NCBI GenBank assembly: GCA_033782935.1
Contig: JAWQEG010000369.1
Coordinates: forward strand, 1,431,501-1,495,500
Length of the DNA: 64,000 bases
Direction of reading: 5' to 3'
From: Petrolisthes cinctipes
Taxonomy: Eukaryota; Arthropoda; Malacostraca; Decapoda; Porcellanidae
In this document: positions 1 through 9,328 of the stretch, one piece after another
Layout: each line of letters opens with the position of its first letter
Numbering within the stretch: the first letter of the stretch is position 1
Notes under the pieces: model-generated
Databases searched by the model: none
What the model was told of the DNA's origin: nothing
Seen by the model: the letters and a program-made list of their open reading frames with translations, nothing else
Made by a program: the position numbers and the translations under genes

Positions 1-320
1 ATACCTTTTGGGACCTCTAAATATCGAATTTTCGGGTGTTTTGGGACTGAATTTGAGATATCGATTTTTTGGCACCTAAAATGTCGATTTTTAGCATGTT
101 TTTAGCCTATATTTTGAAAATATTCTAGCACTGTGTAGGCATGTACAGATTGCTTCTGGGACCCCAAAATATTAAATTTTCGGGTGTTTTGAGCCTGAAT
201 TTGAGATATAAACGGGTACAGAAGATACATGCACATATTGACTTTGGGCATCTAAAATATCGATTTTCAGCATGTTTTGGGCCTGTATTTTGAAAATACT
301 CTAACACTGAGTAGGCATGT

Positions 321-497
321 ACAGATTGCTTCTGGGACCCCAAAATATTGAATTTTCGGGTGTTTTGAGCCTGTATTTGAGATATAAACGGGTACTGAAG
401 ATGCATGCACATATCGACTTTTGTGCACCTAAAAGATCGATTTTCAGTATGTTTTGAGCATGTATTTTGAAAATACTCTAACACGGAGTAGGCATGT
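321..497. repeat. Type B2 monomer, 177 bp, an A/B chimera
   Basis: The left half reads as A (ACAGATTGCTTC, AATATTGAATTTT, GTTTTGAGCCTG). The right half reads as B (GATGCATGCACATATCGAC, ACCTAAAAGATCGATTTTCA). The private marks are GGGTACTGAAG, CTTTTGTGCACC and GTATGTTTTGAGCATG. The switch falls in the linker around GGGTAC. B2 is the middle monomer of a second, very common trimer class that is interspersed with A-B1-C trimers throughout the window. The best explanation is an exchange between an A and a B copy followed by amplification of the product. Independent divergence would not give matching left and right halves. Confidence 0.85.
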
Positions 498-821
498 ACA
501 GATACCTTCTGGGACCTCTAAATATCGAATTTTCGGGTGTTCTGGGACTGAATTTGAGATATCGACTTTTTGGCACCTAAAAGATCGATTTTTAGCATGT
601 TTTTAGCCTATATTTTGAAAATATTCTAGCACTGAGTAGGCATGTACAGATTGCTTCTGGGACCCCAAAATATTGAATTTTCGGGTGTTTTGAGCCTGTA
701 TTTGAGATATAAACGGGTACAGAAGATACATGCACATATTGACTTTGGGCACCAAAAATATCGATTTTCAGCATGTTTTGGGCCTGAATTTTGAAAATAC
801 TCTAACAAGGAGTAGGCATGT

Positions 822-999
822 ACAGATTGCTTCTGGGACCCCAAAATATTGAATTTTTGGGTGTTTTGAGCCTGAATTTGAGATATAAACGGGTACTGAA
901 GATGCATGCACATATCGACTTTTGTGCACCTAAAAGATCGATTTTCAGTATGTTTTTTAGCATGTATTTTGAAAATACTCTAACACGGAGTAGGCATGT
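822..999. repeat. Type B3 monomer, 178 bp, with lengthened T-run
   Basis: This is a B2-like monomer in which the end reads GTATGTTTTTTAGCATGTA. The longer T-run makes it 178 bp. It is preceded by an A monomer ending CTAACAAGGAG and followed by the 140-bp C form. This 494-bp trimer (646-1139 here) recurs near 2643, 4640, 7129, 10110, 14230, 51930, 53927, 55739, 57059 and 62530, so it is a stable sub-lineage of the array and not a sporadic slip. Confidence 0.85.
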
Positions 1000-1139
1000 A
1001 CAGATCGCTTCTGGGACCCCTAAATATCGAATTTTCGGGTGTTTTGGGACTGAATTTGAGATATCGACTTTTTGGCACCTAAAAGATCGATTTTTAGCAT
1101 GTTTTTAGCCTATATTTTGAAAATATTCTAGCACTGAGT
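1000..1139. repeat. Shortened C monomer, 140 bp
   Basis: This is a C monomer with 8 bp missing from its 3' linker. CACTGAGTAGGCATGTACAG has become CACTGAGTACAG. The lost piece lies between two GTA words, so one GTA remains, as expected of slippage or microhomology repair. Further copies end near 3137, 5134, 7622, 9609, 10604, 35761, 39247, 41419, 50435, 52422, 56233, 57553 and 63023. I saw this form only after C, never after A or B. Confidence 0.9.
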
Positions 1140-1227
1140 ACAGATTGCTTCTGGGACCCCAAAATATTTAATTTTCGGGTGTTTTGAGCCTGAATTTGAG
1201 ATATAAACGGGTACAGAAGATACATGC
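1140..1227. repeat. ~88-bp half-monomer (ancestral subunit)
   Basis: This is the first half of the A monomer at 1140-1315. It aligns with the second half (1228-1315) over its whole length: ACAGATTGCTTCTGGGACCC matches ACATATTGACTTTGGGCACC, AATATTTAATTTTCGGGTGT matches AATATCGATTTTCAGCATGT, and TTTTGAGCCTGAATTTGAGA matches TTTTGGGCCTGAATTTTTAA. The two halves are exactly 88 bp each. In B they are 88 and 89 bp; in C, 59 and 89 bp. The satellite therefore began as an ~88-bp unit, and the working monomer is a fixed dimer. Confidence 0.88.
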
Positions 1228-1315
1228 ACATATTGACTTTGGGCACCAAAAATATCGATTTTCAGCATGTTTTGGGCCTGAATTTTTAAAATACTCTAAC
1301 ACGGAGTAGGCATGT
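1140..1315. repeat. Type A monomer, 176 bp (reference example)
   Basis: This is a typical A monomer, counted from one ACAGAT to the next. It starts ACAGATTGCTTC and carries AATATTGAATTTT, then TTTTGAGCCTGAATTTGAG. It has the full linker with AAACGGGTACAGAAGATACA, then ATATTGACTTTGGGCACC, and ends CCTGAATTTTTAAAATACTC in this copy (TTTTGAAAATACTC in most). It splits into two related halves of exactly 88 bp (1140-1227 and 1228-1315). At three positions A has TG where B has CG: GATTG, TATTG and ATTGAC. A is normally preceded by C and followed by B, but A-A and A-C junctions also occur. Confidence 0.95.
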
Positions 1316-1492
1316 ACAGATCGCTTCTGGGACCCCAAAATATCGAATTTTCGGGTGTTTAGGGCCAGAATTTGAGATATAAACGGATACAGAAGATGCA
1401 TGCACATATCGACTTTTGGGCACCTAAAAGATCGATTTTCAGTATGTTTTTGGCCTGTATTTTGAAATTACTCTAACACGGAGTAGGCATGT
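1316..1492. repeat. Type B1 monomer, 177 bp (reference example)
   Basis: This is a typical B1 monomer, with halves of 88 and 89 bp dividing at 1404. It is recognised by ACAGATCGCTTC, AATATCGAATTTT, the private block GTGTTTAGGGCCAGAATTTG, ATGCATGCACATATCGAC and TTTTGGGCACCTAAAAGATC. It ends CAGTATGTTTTTGGCCTG. It sits between A and C in the standard trimer. The 29-bp stretch 1381-1409, flanked by ATAT on both sides, is the piece missing from all C monomers. This copy has GGATACAG where most have GGGTACAG, and GAAATTACTC where most have GAAAATACTC. Confidence 0.95.
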
Positions 1493-1640
1493 ACAGATAC
1501 CTTCTGGGACCTCTAAATATCGAATTTTCGGGTGTTTTGGGACTGAATTTGAGATATCGATTTTTTGGCACCTAAAATGTCGATTTTTAGCATGTTTTTA
1601 GCCTATATTTTGAAAATATTCTAGCACTGTGTAGGCATGT
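1493..1640. repeat. Type C monomer, 148 bp (reference example)
   Basis: This is a typical C monomer: ACAGATACCTTCTGGGACCT, then TTTTCGGGTGTTTTGGGACT, GAGATATCGATTTTTTGGCA, CCTAAAATGTCGATTTTTAG, and the end CTAGCACTGTGTAGGC. Its first half is 59 bp instead of 88 because GAGATAT joins directly to CGA, without the 29-bp linker seen in A and B. Two common sub-forms exist. One has ATGTCGATTTTTAGC and ends CACTGTG; the other has AGATCGATTTTTAGC and ends CACTGAG. C closes the trimer and its 3' linker is where the further 8- and 10-bp deletions occur. Confidence 0.95.
1526..1542 (+). promoter_or_regulatory. Weak CENP-B-box-like word in C monomers (example)
   Basis: TTTCGGGTGTTTTGGGA has TTCG and GGGA at the spacing of the CENP-B box YTTCGTTGGAARCGGGA. 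It matches 10 of 17 positions and 7 of the 9 core positions; the missing core bases are A10 (T here) and C13 (T here). It is present in most C monomers, while A and B1 monomers have changed ends (TTTTGAGCC and TTTAGGGCC). The match is incomplete and could be chance, and CENP-B-type binding is not established outside certain animals and fungi. Confidence 0.2.
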
Positions 1641-1957
1641 ATAGATTGCTTCTGGGACCCCAAAATATTGAATTTTCGGGTGTTTTGAGCCTGAATTTGA
1701 GATATAAACGGGTACAGAAGATACATGCACATATTGACTTTGGGCACCAAAGATATCGATTTTCAGCATGTTTTGGGCCTGAATTTAGAAAATACTCTAA
1801 CACGGAGTAGGCATGAACAGATTGCTTCTGGGACCCCAAAATATCGAATTTTCGGGTGTTTAGGGCCAGAATTTGAGATATAAACGGGTACAGAAGATGC
1901 ATGCACATATCGACTTTTGGGCACCTAAAAGATCGATTTTCAGTATGTTTTTGGCCT

Positions 1958-1972
1958 GTATTTTGAAAATAC
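1958..1972. other. Short perfect dyad near the end of each monomer (example)
   Basis: GTATTTTGAAAATAC is a 7-bp inverted repeat around a single G. It recurs at the same place in most B monomers. C monomers have an equivalent 7-bp dyad, ATATTTTGAAAATAT (for example 1605-1619). A monomers have a 5-bp version (GAATTTTGAAAATAC). It sits just before the variable 3' linker. Short dyads in satellites may form hairpins or bind dimeric proteins; no function is shown here. Confidence 0.6.
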
Positions 1973-4301
1973 TCTAACACGGAGTAGGCATGTACAGATC
2001 CCTTTTGGGACCTCTAAATATCGAATTTTCGGGTGTTTTGGGACTGAATTTGAGATATCGATTTTTTGGCACCTAAAATGTCGATTTTTAGCATGTTTTT
2101 AGCCTATATTTTGAAAATATTCTAGCACTGTGTAGGCATGTAGAGATTGCTTCTGGGACCCCAAAATATTGAATTTTCGGGTGTTTTGAGCCTGAATTTG
2201 AGATATAAACGGGTACAGAAGATACATGCACATATTGACTTTGGGCATCTAAAATATCGATTTTCAGCATGTTTTGGGCCTGTATTTTGAAAATACTCTA
2301 ACACGGAGTAGGCATATACAGATTGCTTCTGGGACCCCAAAATATTGAATTTTTGGGTGTTTTGAGCCTGAATTTGAGATATAAACGGGTACTGAAGATG
2401 CATGCACATATCGACTTTTGTGCACCTAAAAGATCGATTTTCAGTATGTTTTGAGCATGTATTTTGAAAATACTCTAACACGGAGTAGGCATGTACAGAT
2501 ACCTTCTGGGACCTCTAAATATCGAATTTTCGGGTGTTCTGGGACTGAATTTGAGATATCGACTTTTTGGCACCTAAAAGATCGATTTTTAGCATGTTTT
2601 TAGCCTATATTTTGAAAATATTCTAGCACTGAGTAGGCATGTACAGATTGCTTCTGGGACCCCAAAATATTGAATTTTCGGGTGTTTTGAGCCTGAATTT
2701 GAGATATAAACGGGTACAGAAGATACATGCACATATTGACTTTGGGAACCAAAAATATCGATTTTCAGCATGTTTTGGGCCTGAATTTTGAAAATACTCT
2801 AACAAGGAGTAGGCATGTACAGATTGCTTCTGGGACCCCAAAATATTGAATTTTTGGGTGTTTTGAGACTGAATTTGAGATATAAACGGGTACTGAAGAT
2901 GCATGCACATATCGACTTTTGTGCACCTAAAAGATCGATTTTCAGTATGTTTTTTAGCATGTATTTTGAAAATACTCTAACACGGAGTAGGCATGTACAG
3001 ATCGCTTCTGGGACCCCTAAATATCGAATTTTCGGGTGTTTTGGGACTGAATTTGAGATATCGACTTTTTGGCACCTAAAAGATCGATTTTTAGCATGTT
3101 TTTAGCCTATATTTTGAAAATATTCTAGCACTGAGTACAGATTGCTTCTCGGACCCCAAAATATTTAATTTTCGGGTGTTTTGAGCCTGAATTTGAGATA
3201 TAAACGGGTACAGAAGATACATGCACATATTGACTTTGGGCACCAAAAATATCGATTTTCAGCATGTTTTGGGCCTGAATTTTTAAAATACTCTAACACG
3301 GAGTAGGCATGTACAGATCGCTTCTGGGACCCCAAAATATCGAATTTTCGGGTGTTTAGGGCCAGAATTTGAGATATAAACGGGTACAGAAGATGCATGC
3401 ACATATCGACTTTTGGGCACCTAAAAGATCGATTTTCAGTATGTTTTTGGCCTGTATTTTGAAATTACTCTAACACGGAGTAGGCATGTACAGATACCTT
3501 CTGGGACCTCTAAATATCGAATTTTCGGGTGTTTTGGGACTGAATTTGAGATATCGATTTTTTGGCACCTAAAATGTCGATTTTTAGCATGTTTTTAGCC
3601 TATATTTTGAAAATATTCTAGCACTGTGTAGGCATGTATAGATTGCTTCTGGGACCCCAAAATATTGAATTTTCGGGTGTTTTGAGCCTGAATTTGAGAT
3701 ATAAACGGGTACAGAAGATACATGCACATATTGACTTTGGGCACCAAAGATATCGATTTTCAGCATGTTTTGGGCCTGAATTTAGAAAATACTCTAACAC
3801 GGAGTAGGCATGAACAGATTGCTTCTGGGACCCCAAAATATCGAATTTTCGGGTGTTTAGGGCCAGAATTTGAGATATAAACGGGTACAGAAGATGCATG
3901 CACATATCGACTTTTGGGCACCTAAAAGATCGATTTTCAGTATGTTTTTGGCCTGTATTTTGAAAATACTCTAACACGGAGTAGGCATGTACAGATCCCT
4001 TTTGGGACCTCTAAATATCGAATTTTCGGGTGTTTTGGGACTGAATTTGAGATATCGATTTTTTGGCACCTAAAATGTCGATTTTTAGCATGTTTTTAGC
4101 CTATATTTTGAAAATATTCTAGCACTGTGTAGGCATGTAGAGATTGCTTCTGGGACCCCAAAATATTGAATTTTCGGGTGTTTTGAGCCTGAATTTGAGA
4201 TATAAACGGGTACAGAAGATACATGCACATATTGACTTTGGGCATCTAAAATATCGATTTTCAGCATGTTTTGGGCCTGTATTTTGAAAATACTCTAACA
4301 C

Positions 4302-7300
4302 GGAGTAGGCATGTACAGATTGCTTCTGGGACCCCAAAATATTGAATTTTTGGGTGTTTTGAGCCTGAATTTGAGATATAAACGGGTACTGAAGATGCAT
4401 GCACATATCGACTTTTGTGCACCTAAAAGATCGATTTTCAGTATGTTTTGAGCATGTATTTTGAAAATACTCTAACACGGAGTAGGCATGTACAGATACC
4501 TTCTGGGACCTCTAAATATCGAATTTTCGGGTGTTCTGGGACTGAATTTGAGATATCGACTTTTTGGCACCTAAAAGATCGATTTTTAGCATGTTTTTAG
4601 CCTATATTTTGAAAATATTCTAGCACTGAGTAGGCATGTACAGATTGCTTCTGGGACCCCAAAATATTGAATTTTCGGGTGTTTTGAGCCTGAATTTGAG
4701 ATATAAACGGGTACAGAAGATACATGCACATATTGACTTTGGGAACCAAAAATATCGATTTTCAGCATGTTTTGGGCCTGAATTTTGAAAATACTCTAAC
4801 AAGGAGTAGGCATGTACAGATTGCTTCTGGGACCCCAAAATATTGAATTTTTGGGTGTTTTGAGACTGAATTTGAGATATAAACGGGTACTGAAGATGCA
4901 TGCACATATCGACTTTTGTGCACCTAAAAGATCGATTTTCAGTATGTTTTTTAGCATGTATTTTGAAAATACTCTAACACGGAGTAGGCATGTACAGATC
5001 GCTTCTGGGACCCCTAAATATCGAATTTTCGGGTGTTTTGGGACTGAATTTGAGATATCGACTTTTTGGCACCTAAAAGATCGATTTTTAGCATGTTTTT
5101 AGCCTATATTTTGAAAATATTCTAGCACTGAGTACAGATTGCTTCTCGGACCCCAAAACATTGAATTTTCGGGTGTTTTGAGCCTGAATTTGAGATATAA
5201 ACGGGTACAGAAGATACATGCACATATTGACTTTGAACACCAAAAATATCGATTTTCAGCATGTTTTGGGCCTGAATTTTGAAAATACTCTAACACGGAG
5301 TAGGCATGTACAGATCGCTTCTGGGACCCCAAAATATCGAATTTTCGGGTGTTTAGGGCCAGAATTTGAGATATAAACGGGTACAGAAGATGCATGCACA
5401 TATCGACTTTTGGGCACCTAAAAGATCGATTTTCAGTATGTTTTTGGCCTGTATTTTGAAAATACTCTAACACGGAGTAGGCATGTACAGATACCTTCTG
5501 GGACCTCTAAATATCGAATTTTCGGGTGTTTTGGGACTGAATTTGAGATATCGATTTTTTGGCACCTAAAATGTCGTTTTTTAGCATGTTTTTAGCCTAT
5601 ATTTTGAAAATATTCTTGCACTGTACAGATTGCTTCTGGGACCCCAAAATATTGAATTTTCGGGTGTTTTGAGCCTGAATTTGAGATATAAACGGGTACA
5701 GAAGATACATGCACATATTGACTTTGGTCACCAAAAATATCGATTTTCAGCATGTTTTGGGCCTGAATTTTGAAAATACTCTAACACGGAGTAGGCATGT
5801 ACAGATCGCTTCTGGGACCCCAAAATATCGAATTTTCGGGTGTTTAGGGCCAGAATTTGAGGTATAAACGGGTACAGAATATGCATGCACATATCGACTT
5901 TTGGGCACCTAAAAGATCGATTTTCAGTATGTTTTTGGCCTGTATTTTGAAAATACTCTAACACGGAGTAGGCATGTACAGAAACCTTTTGGGACCTCTA
6001 AATATCGAATTTTCGGGTGTTTTGGGACTGAATTTGAGATATCAATTTTTTGGCACCTAAAATGTCGATTTTTAGCATGTTTTTAGCCTATATTTTGAAA
6101 ATATTCTAGCACTGTGTAGGCATGTACAGATTGCTTCTGGGACCCCAAAATATTGAATTTTCGGGTGTTTTGAGCCTGAATTTGAGATATAAACGGGTAC
6201 AGAAGATACATGCACATATTGACTTTGGGCATCTAAAATATCGATTTTCAGCATGTTTTGGGCCTGTATTTTGAAAATACTCTAACACTGAGTAGGCATG
6301 TACAGATTGCTTCTGGGACCCCAAAATATTGAATTTTCGGGTGTTTTGAGCCTGTATTTGAGATATAAACGGGTACTGAAGATGCATGCACATATCGACT
6401 TTTGTGCACCTAAAAGATCGATTTTCAGTATGTTTTGAGCATGTATTTTGAAAATACTCTAACACGGAGTAGGCATGTACAGATACCTTCTGGGACCTCT
6501 AAATATCGAATTTTTCGGGTGTTCTGGGACTGAATTTGAGATATCGACTTTTTGGCACCTAAAAGATCGATTTTTAGCATGTTTTTAGCCTATATTTTGA
6601 AAATATTCTAGCACTGAGTAGGCATGTACAGATTGCTTCTGGGACCCCAAAATATTGAATTTTCGGGTGTTTTGAGCCTGAATTTGAGATATAAACGGGT
6701 ACAGAAGATACATGCACATATTGACTTTGGGCACCAAAAATATCGATTTTCAGCATGTTTTGGGCCTGAATTTTGAAAATACTCTAACAAGGAGTAGGCA
6801 TGTACAGATTGCTTCTGGGACCCCAAAATATTGAATTTTTGGGTGTTTTGAGCCTGAATTTGAGATATAAACGGGTACTGAAGATGCATGCACATATCGA
6901 CTTTTGTGCACCTAAAAGATCGATTTTCAGTATGTTTTGAGCATGTATTTTGAAAATACTCTAACACGGAGTAGGCATGTACAGATACCTTCTGGGACCT
7001 CTAAATATCGAATTTTCGGGTGTTCTGGGACTGAATTTGAGATATCGACTTTTTGGCACCTAAAAGATCGATTTTTAGCATGTTTTTAGCCTATATTTTG
7101 AAAATATTCTAGCACTGAGTAGGCATGTACAGATTGCTTCTGGGACCCCAAAATATTGAATTTTCGGGTGTTTTGAGCCTGAATTTGAGATATAAACGGG
7201 TACAGAAGATACATGCACATATTGACTTTGGGAACCAAAAATATCGATTTTCAGCATGTTTTGGGCCTGAATTTTGAAAATACTCTAACAAGGAGTAGGC

Positions 7301-9328
7301 ATGTACAGATTGCTTCTGGGACCCCAAAATATTGAATTTTTGGGTGTTTTGAGACTGAATTTGAGATATAAACGGGTACTGAAGATGCATGCACATATCG
7401 ACTTTTGTGCACCTAAAAGATCGATTTTCAGTATGTTTTTTAGCATGTATTTTGAAAATACTCTAACACGGAGTAGGCATGTACAGATCGCTTCTGGGAC
7501 CCCTAAATATCGAATTTTCGGGTGTTTTGGGACTGAATTTGAGATATCGACTTTTTGGCACCTAAAAGATCGATTTTTAGCATGTTTTTAGCCTATATTT
7601 TGAAAATATTCTAGCACTGAGTACAGATTGCTTCTGGGACCCCAAAATATTGAATTTTCGGGTGTTTTGAGCCTGAATTTGAGATATAAACGGGTACAGA
7701 AGATACATGCACATATTGACTTTGAACACCAAAAATATCGATTTTCAGCATGTTTTGGGCCTGAATTTTGAAAATACTCTAACACGGAGTAGGCATGTAC
7801 AGATCGCTTCTGGGACCCCAAAATATCGAATTTTCGGGTGTTTAGGGCCAGAATTTGAGATATAAACGGGTACAGAAGATGCATGCACATATCGACTTTT
7901 GGGCACCTAAAAGATCGATTTTCAGTATGTTTTTGGCCTGTATTTTGAAAATACTCTAACACGGAGTAGGCATGTACAGATACCTTCTGGGACCTCTAAA
8001 TATCGAATTTTCGGGTGTTTTGGGACTGAATTTGAGATATCGATTTTTTGGCACCTAAAATGTCGTTTTTTAGCATGTTTTTAGCCTATATTTTGAAAAT
8101 ATTCTTGCACTGTACAGATTGCTTCTGGGACCCCAAAATATTGAATTTTCGGGTGTTTTGAGCCTGAATTTGAGATATAAACGGGTACAGAAGATACATG
8201 CACATATTGACTTTGGTCACCAAAAATATCGATTTTCAGCATGTTTTGGGCCTGAATTTTGAAAATACTCTAACACGGAGTAGGCATGTACAGATCGCTT
8301 CTGGGACCCCAAAATATCGAATTTTCGGGTGTTTAGGGCCAGAATTTGAGGTATAAACGGGTACAGAAGATGCATGCACATATCGACTTTTGGGCACCTA
8401 AAAGATCGATTTTCAGTATGTTTTTGGCCTGTATTTTGAAAATACTCTAACACGGAGTAGGCATGTACAGAAACCTTTTGGGACCTCTAAATATCGAATT
8501 TTCGGGTGTTTTGGGACTGAATTTGAGATATCGATTTTTTGGCACCTAAAATGTGGATTTTTAGCATGTTTTTATCCTATATTTTGAAAATATTCTAGCA
8601 CTGTGTAGGCATGTACAGATTGCTTCTGGGACCCCAAAATATTGAATTTTCGGGTGTTTTGAGCCTGAATTTGAGATATAAACGGGTACAGAAGATACAT
8701 GCACATATTGACTTTGGGCATCTAAAATATCGATTTTCAGCATGTTTTGGGCCTGTATTTTGAAAATACTCTAACACTGAGTAGGCATGTACAGATTGCT
8801 TCTGGGACCCCAAAATATTGAATTTTCGGGTGTTTTGAGCCTGTATTTGAGATATAAACGGGTACTGAAGATGCATGCACATATCGACTTTTGTGCACCT
8901 AAAAGATCGATTTTCAGTATGTTTTGAGCATGTATTTTGAAAATACTCTAACACGGAGTAGGCATGTACAGATACCTTCTGGGACCTCTAAATATCGAAT
9001 TTTTCGGGTGTTCTGGGACTGAATTTGAGATATCGACTTTTTGGCACCTAAAAGATCGATTTTTAGCATGTTTTTAGCCTATATTTTGAAAATATTCTAG
9101 CACTGAGTAGGCATGTACAGATTGCTTCTGGGACCCCAAAATATTGAATTTTCGGGTGTTTTGAGCCTGAATTTGAGATATAAACGGGTACAGAAGATAC
9201 ATGCACATATTGACTTTGGGCACCAAAAATATCGATTTTCAGCATGTTTTGGGCCTGAATTTTGAAAATACTCTAACAAGGAGTAGGCATGTACAGATTG
9301 CTTCTGGGACCCCAAAATATTGAATTTT
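4302..9328. repeat. Tandem duplication with 2489-bp period (15-mer HOR)
   Basis: Bases 4302-6839 match 6791-9328. The left limit is 4301 C against 6790 A, and the right limit is 6840 T against 9329 C, so the tract holds 2.02 copies. The unit from 4640 sums exactly: 494+491+501+502+501 bp. I noticed only a few differences: TTCTCGG/TTCTGGG near 5147, CATTG/TATTG near 5160, GAATATG/GAAGATG near 5880, ATCAATT/ATCGATT near 6043, TGTCGAT/TGTGGAT and TTTTAGCC/TTTTATCC. This places it as a recent single duplication that overlaps the 1997-bp tract on its left. Confidence 0.9.
5487..5624. repeat. Shortened C monomer, 138 bp
   Basis: This is a C monomer with 10 bp missing from the 3' linker. CACTGTGTAGGCATGTACAG has become CACTGTACAG, with TGTA at both ends of the lost piece. 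This copy also carries AATGTCGTTTTTTAGC and ATTCTTGCACTG, a linked variant pair seen again near 8100, 11090, 15210, 33595, 36245, 42405, 50920, 54905, 59535 and 61520. It shares the position of the 140-bp deletion but uses a different flanking word, so the two are independent events in the C linker. Confidence 0.9.

Larger units (their letters stand above)
1140..1640. repeat. A-B-C trimer, 501-bp basic higher-order repeat
   Basis: This is a full standard trimer: A 1140-1315 (176), B 1316-1492 (177), C 1493-1640 (148). The 501-bp spacing runs through nearly all of the window, with 494-, 493-, 491- and 502-bp versions caused by the C-linker deletions and T-run changes. Because 501 is divisible by three, open frames repeat in register from trimer to trimer. 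This creates recurrent gene-like open frames without coding content. Confidence 0.93.
1..5158. repeat. Tandem tract with 1997-bp period (12-mer HOR)
   Basis: Sequence repeats at a distance of 1997 bp. Counted from ACAGAT, the units are 646-2642 and 2643-4639, each four trimers of 494+501+501+501 bp (12 monomers). Identity continues to 5158, where 3162 T faces 5159 C. The first ~500 bases match less well (for example ATTAAATTTT near 171, CTGTATTTG and ACACTGAG). Between the first and second full units I noticed GGCACC/GGAACC, GAGCCTG/GAGACTG and GGATAC/GGGTAC. The tract continues left of the window. A near-copy of the same arrangement is present at 51285-54300. Confidence 0.9.

Noticed and set aside
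818..1108. 96-codon plus-strand open frame repeated near 2815, 4812, 7301, 10282, 14402, 52102, 54099, 55911, 57231 and 62702
   Set aside because: It recurs only where the B3 and short-C combination occurs, and it overlaps minus-strand frames over the same repeat. No recognisable domain is visible.
1200..1216. Second CENP-B-box-like candidate across the AAACGGG linker of A and B monomers
   Set aside because: The AnnCGGG end fits, but the TTCG end is TGAG here, so both essential inner bases of that half are wrong. It is likely chance.
1381..1409. ATGCATGCA in the linker as a regulatory palindrome
   Set aside because: It is changed to ATACATGCA in A monomers and is absent from C monomers, with no sign of compensation.
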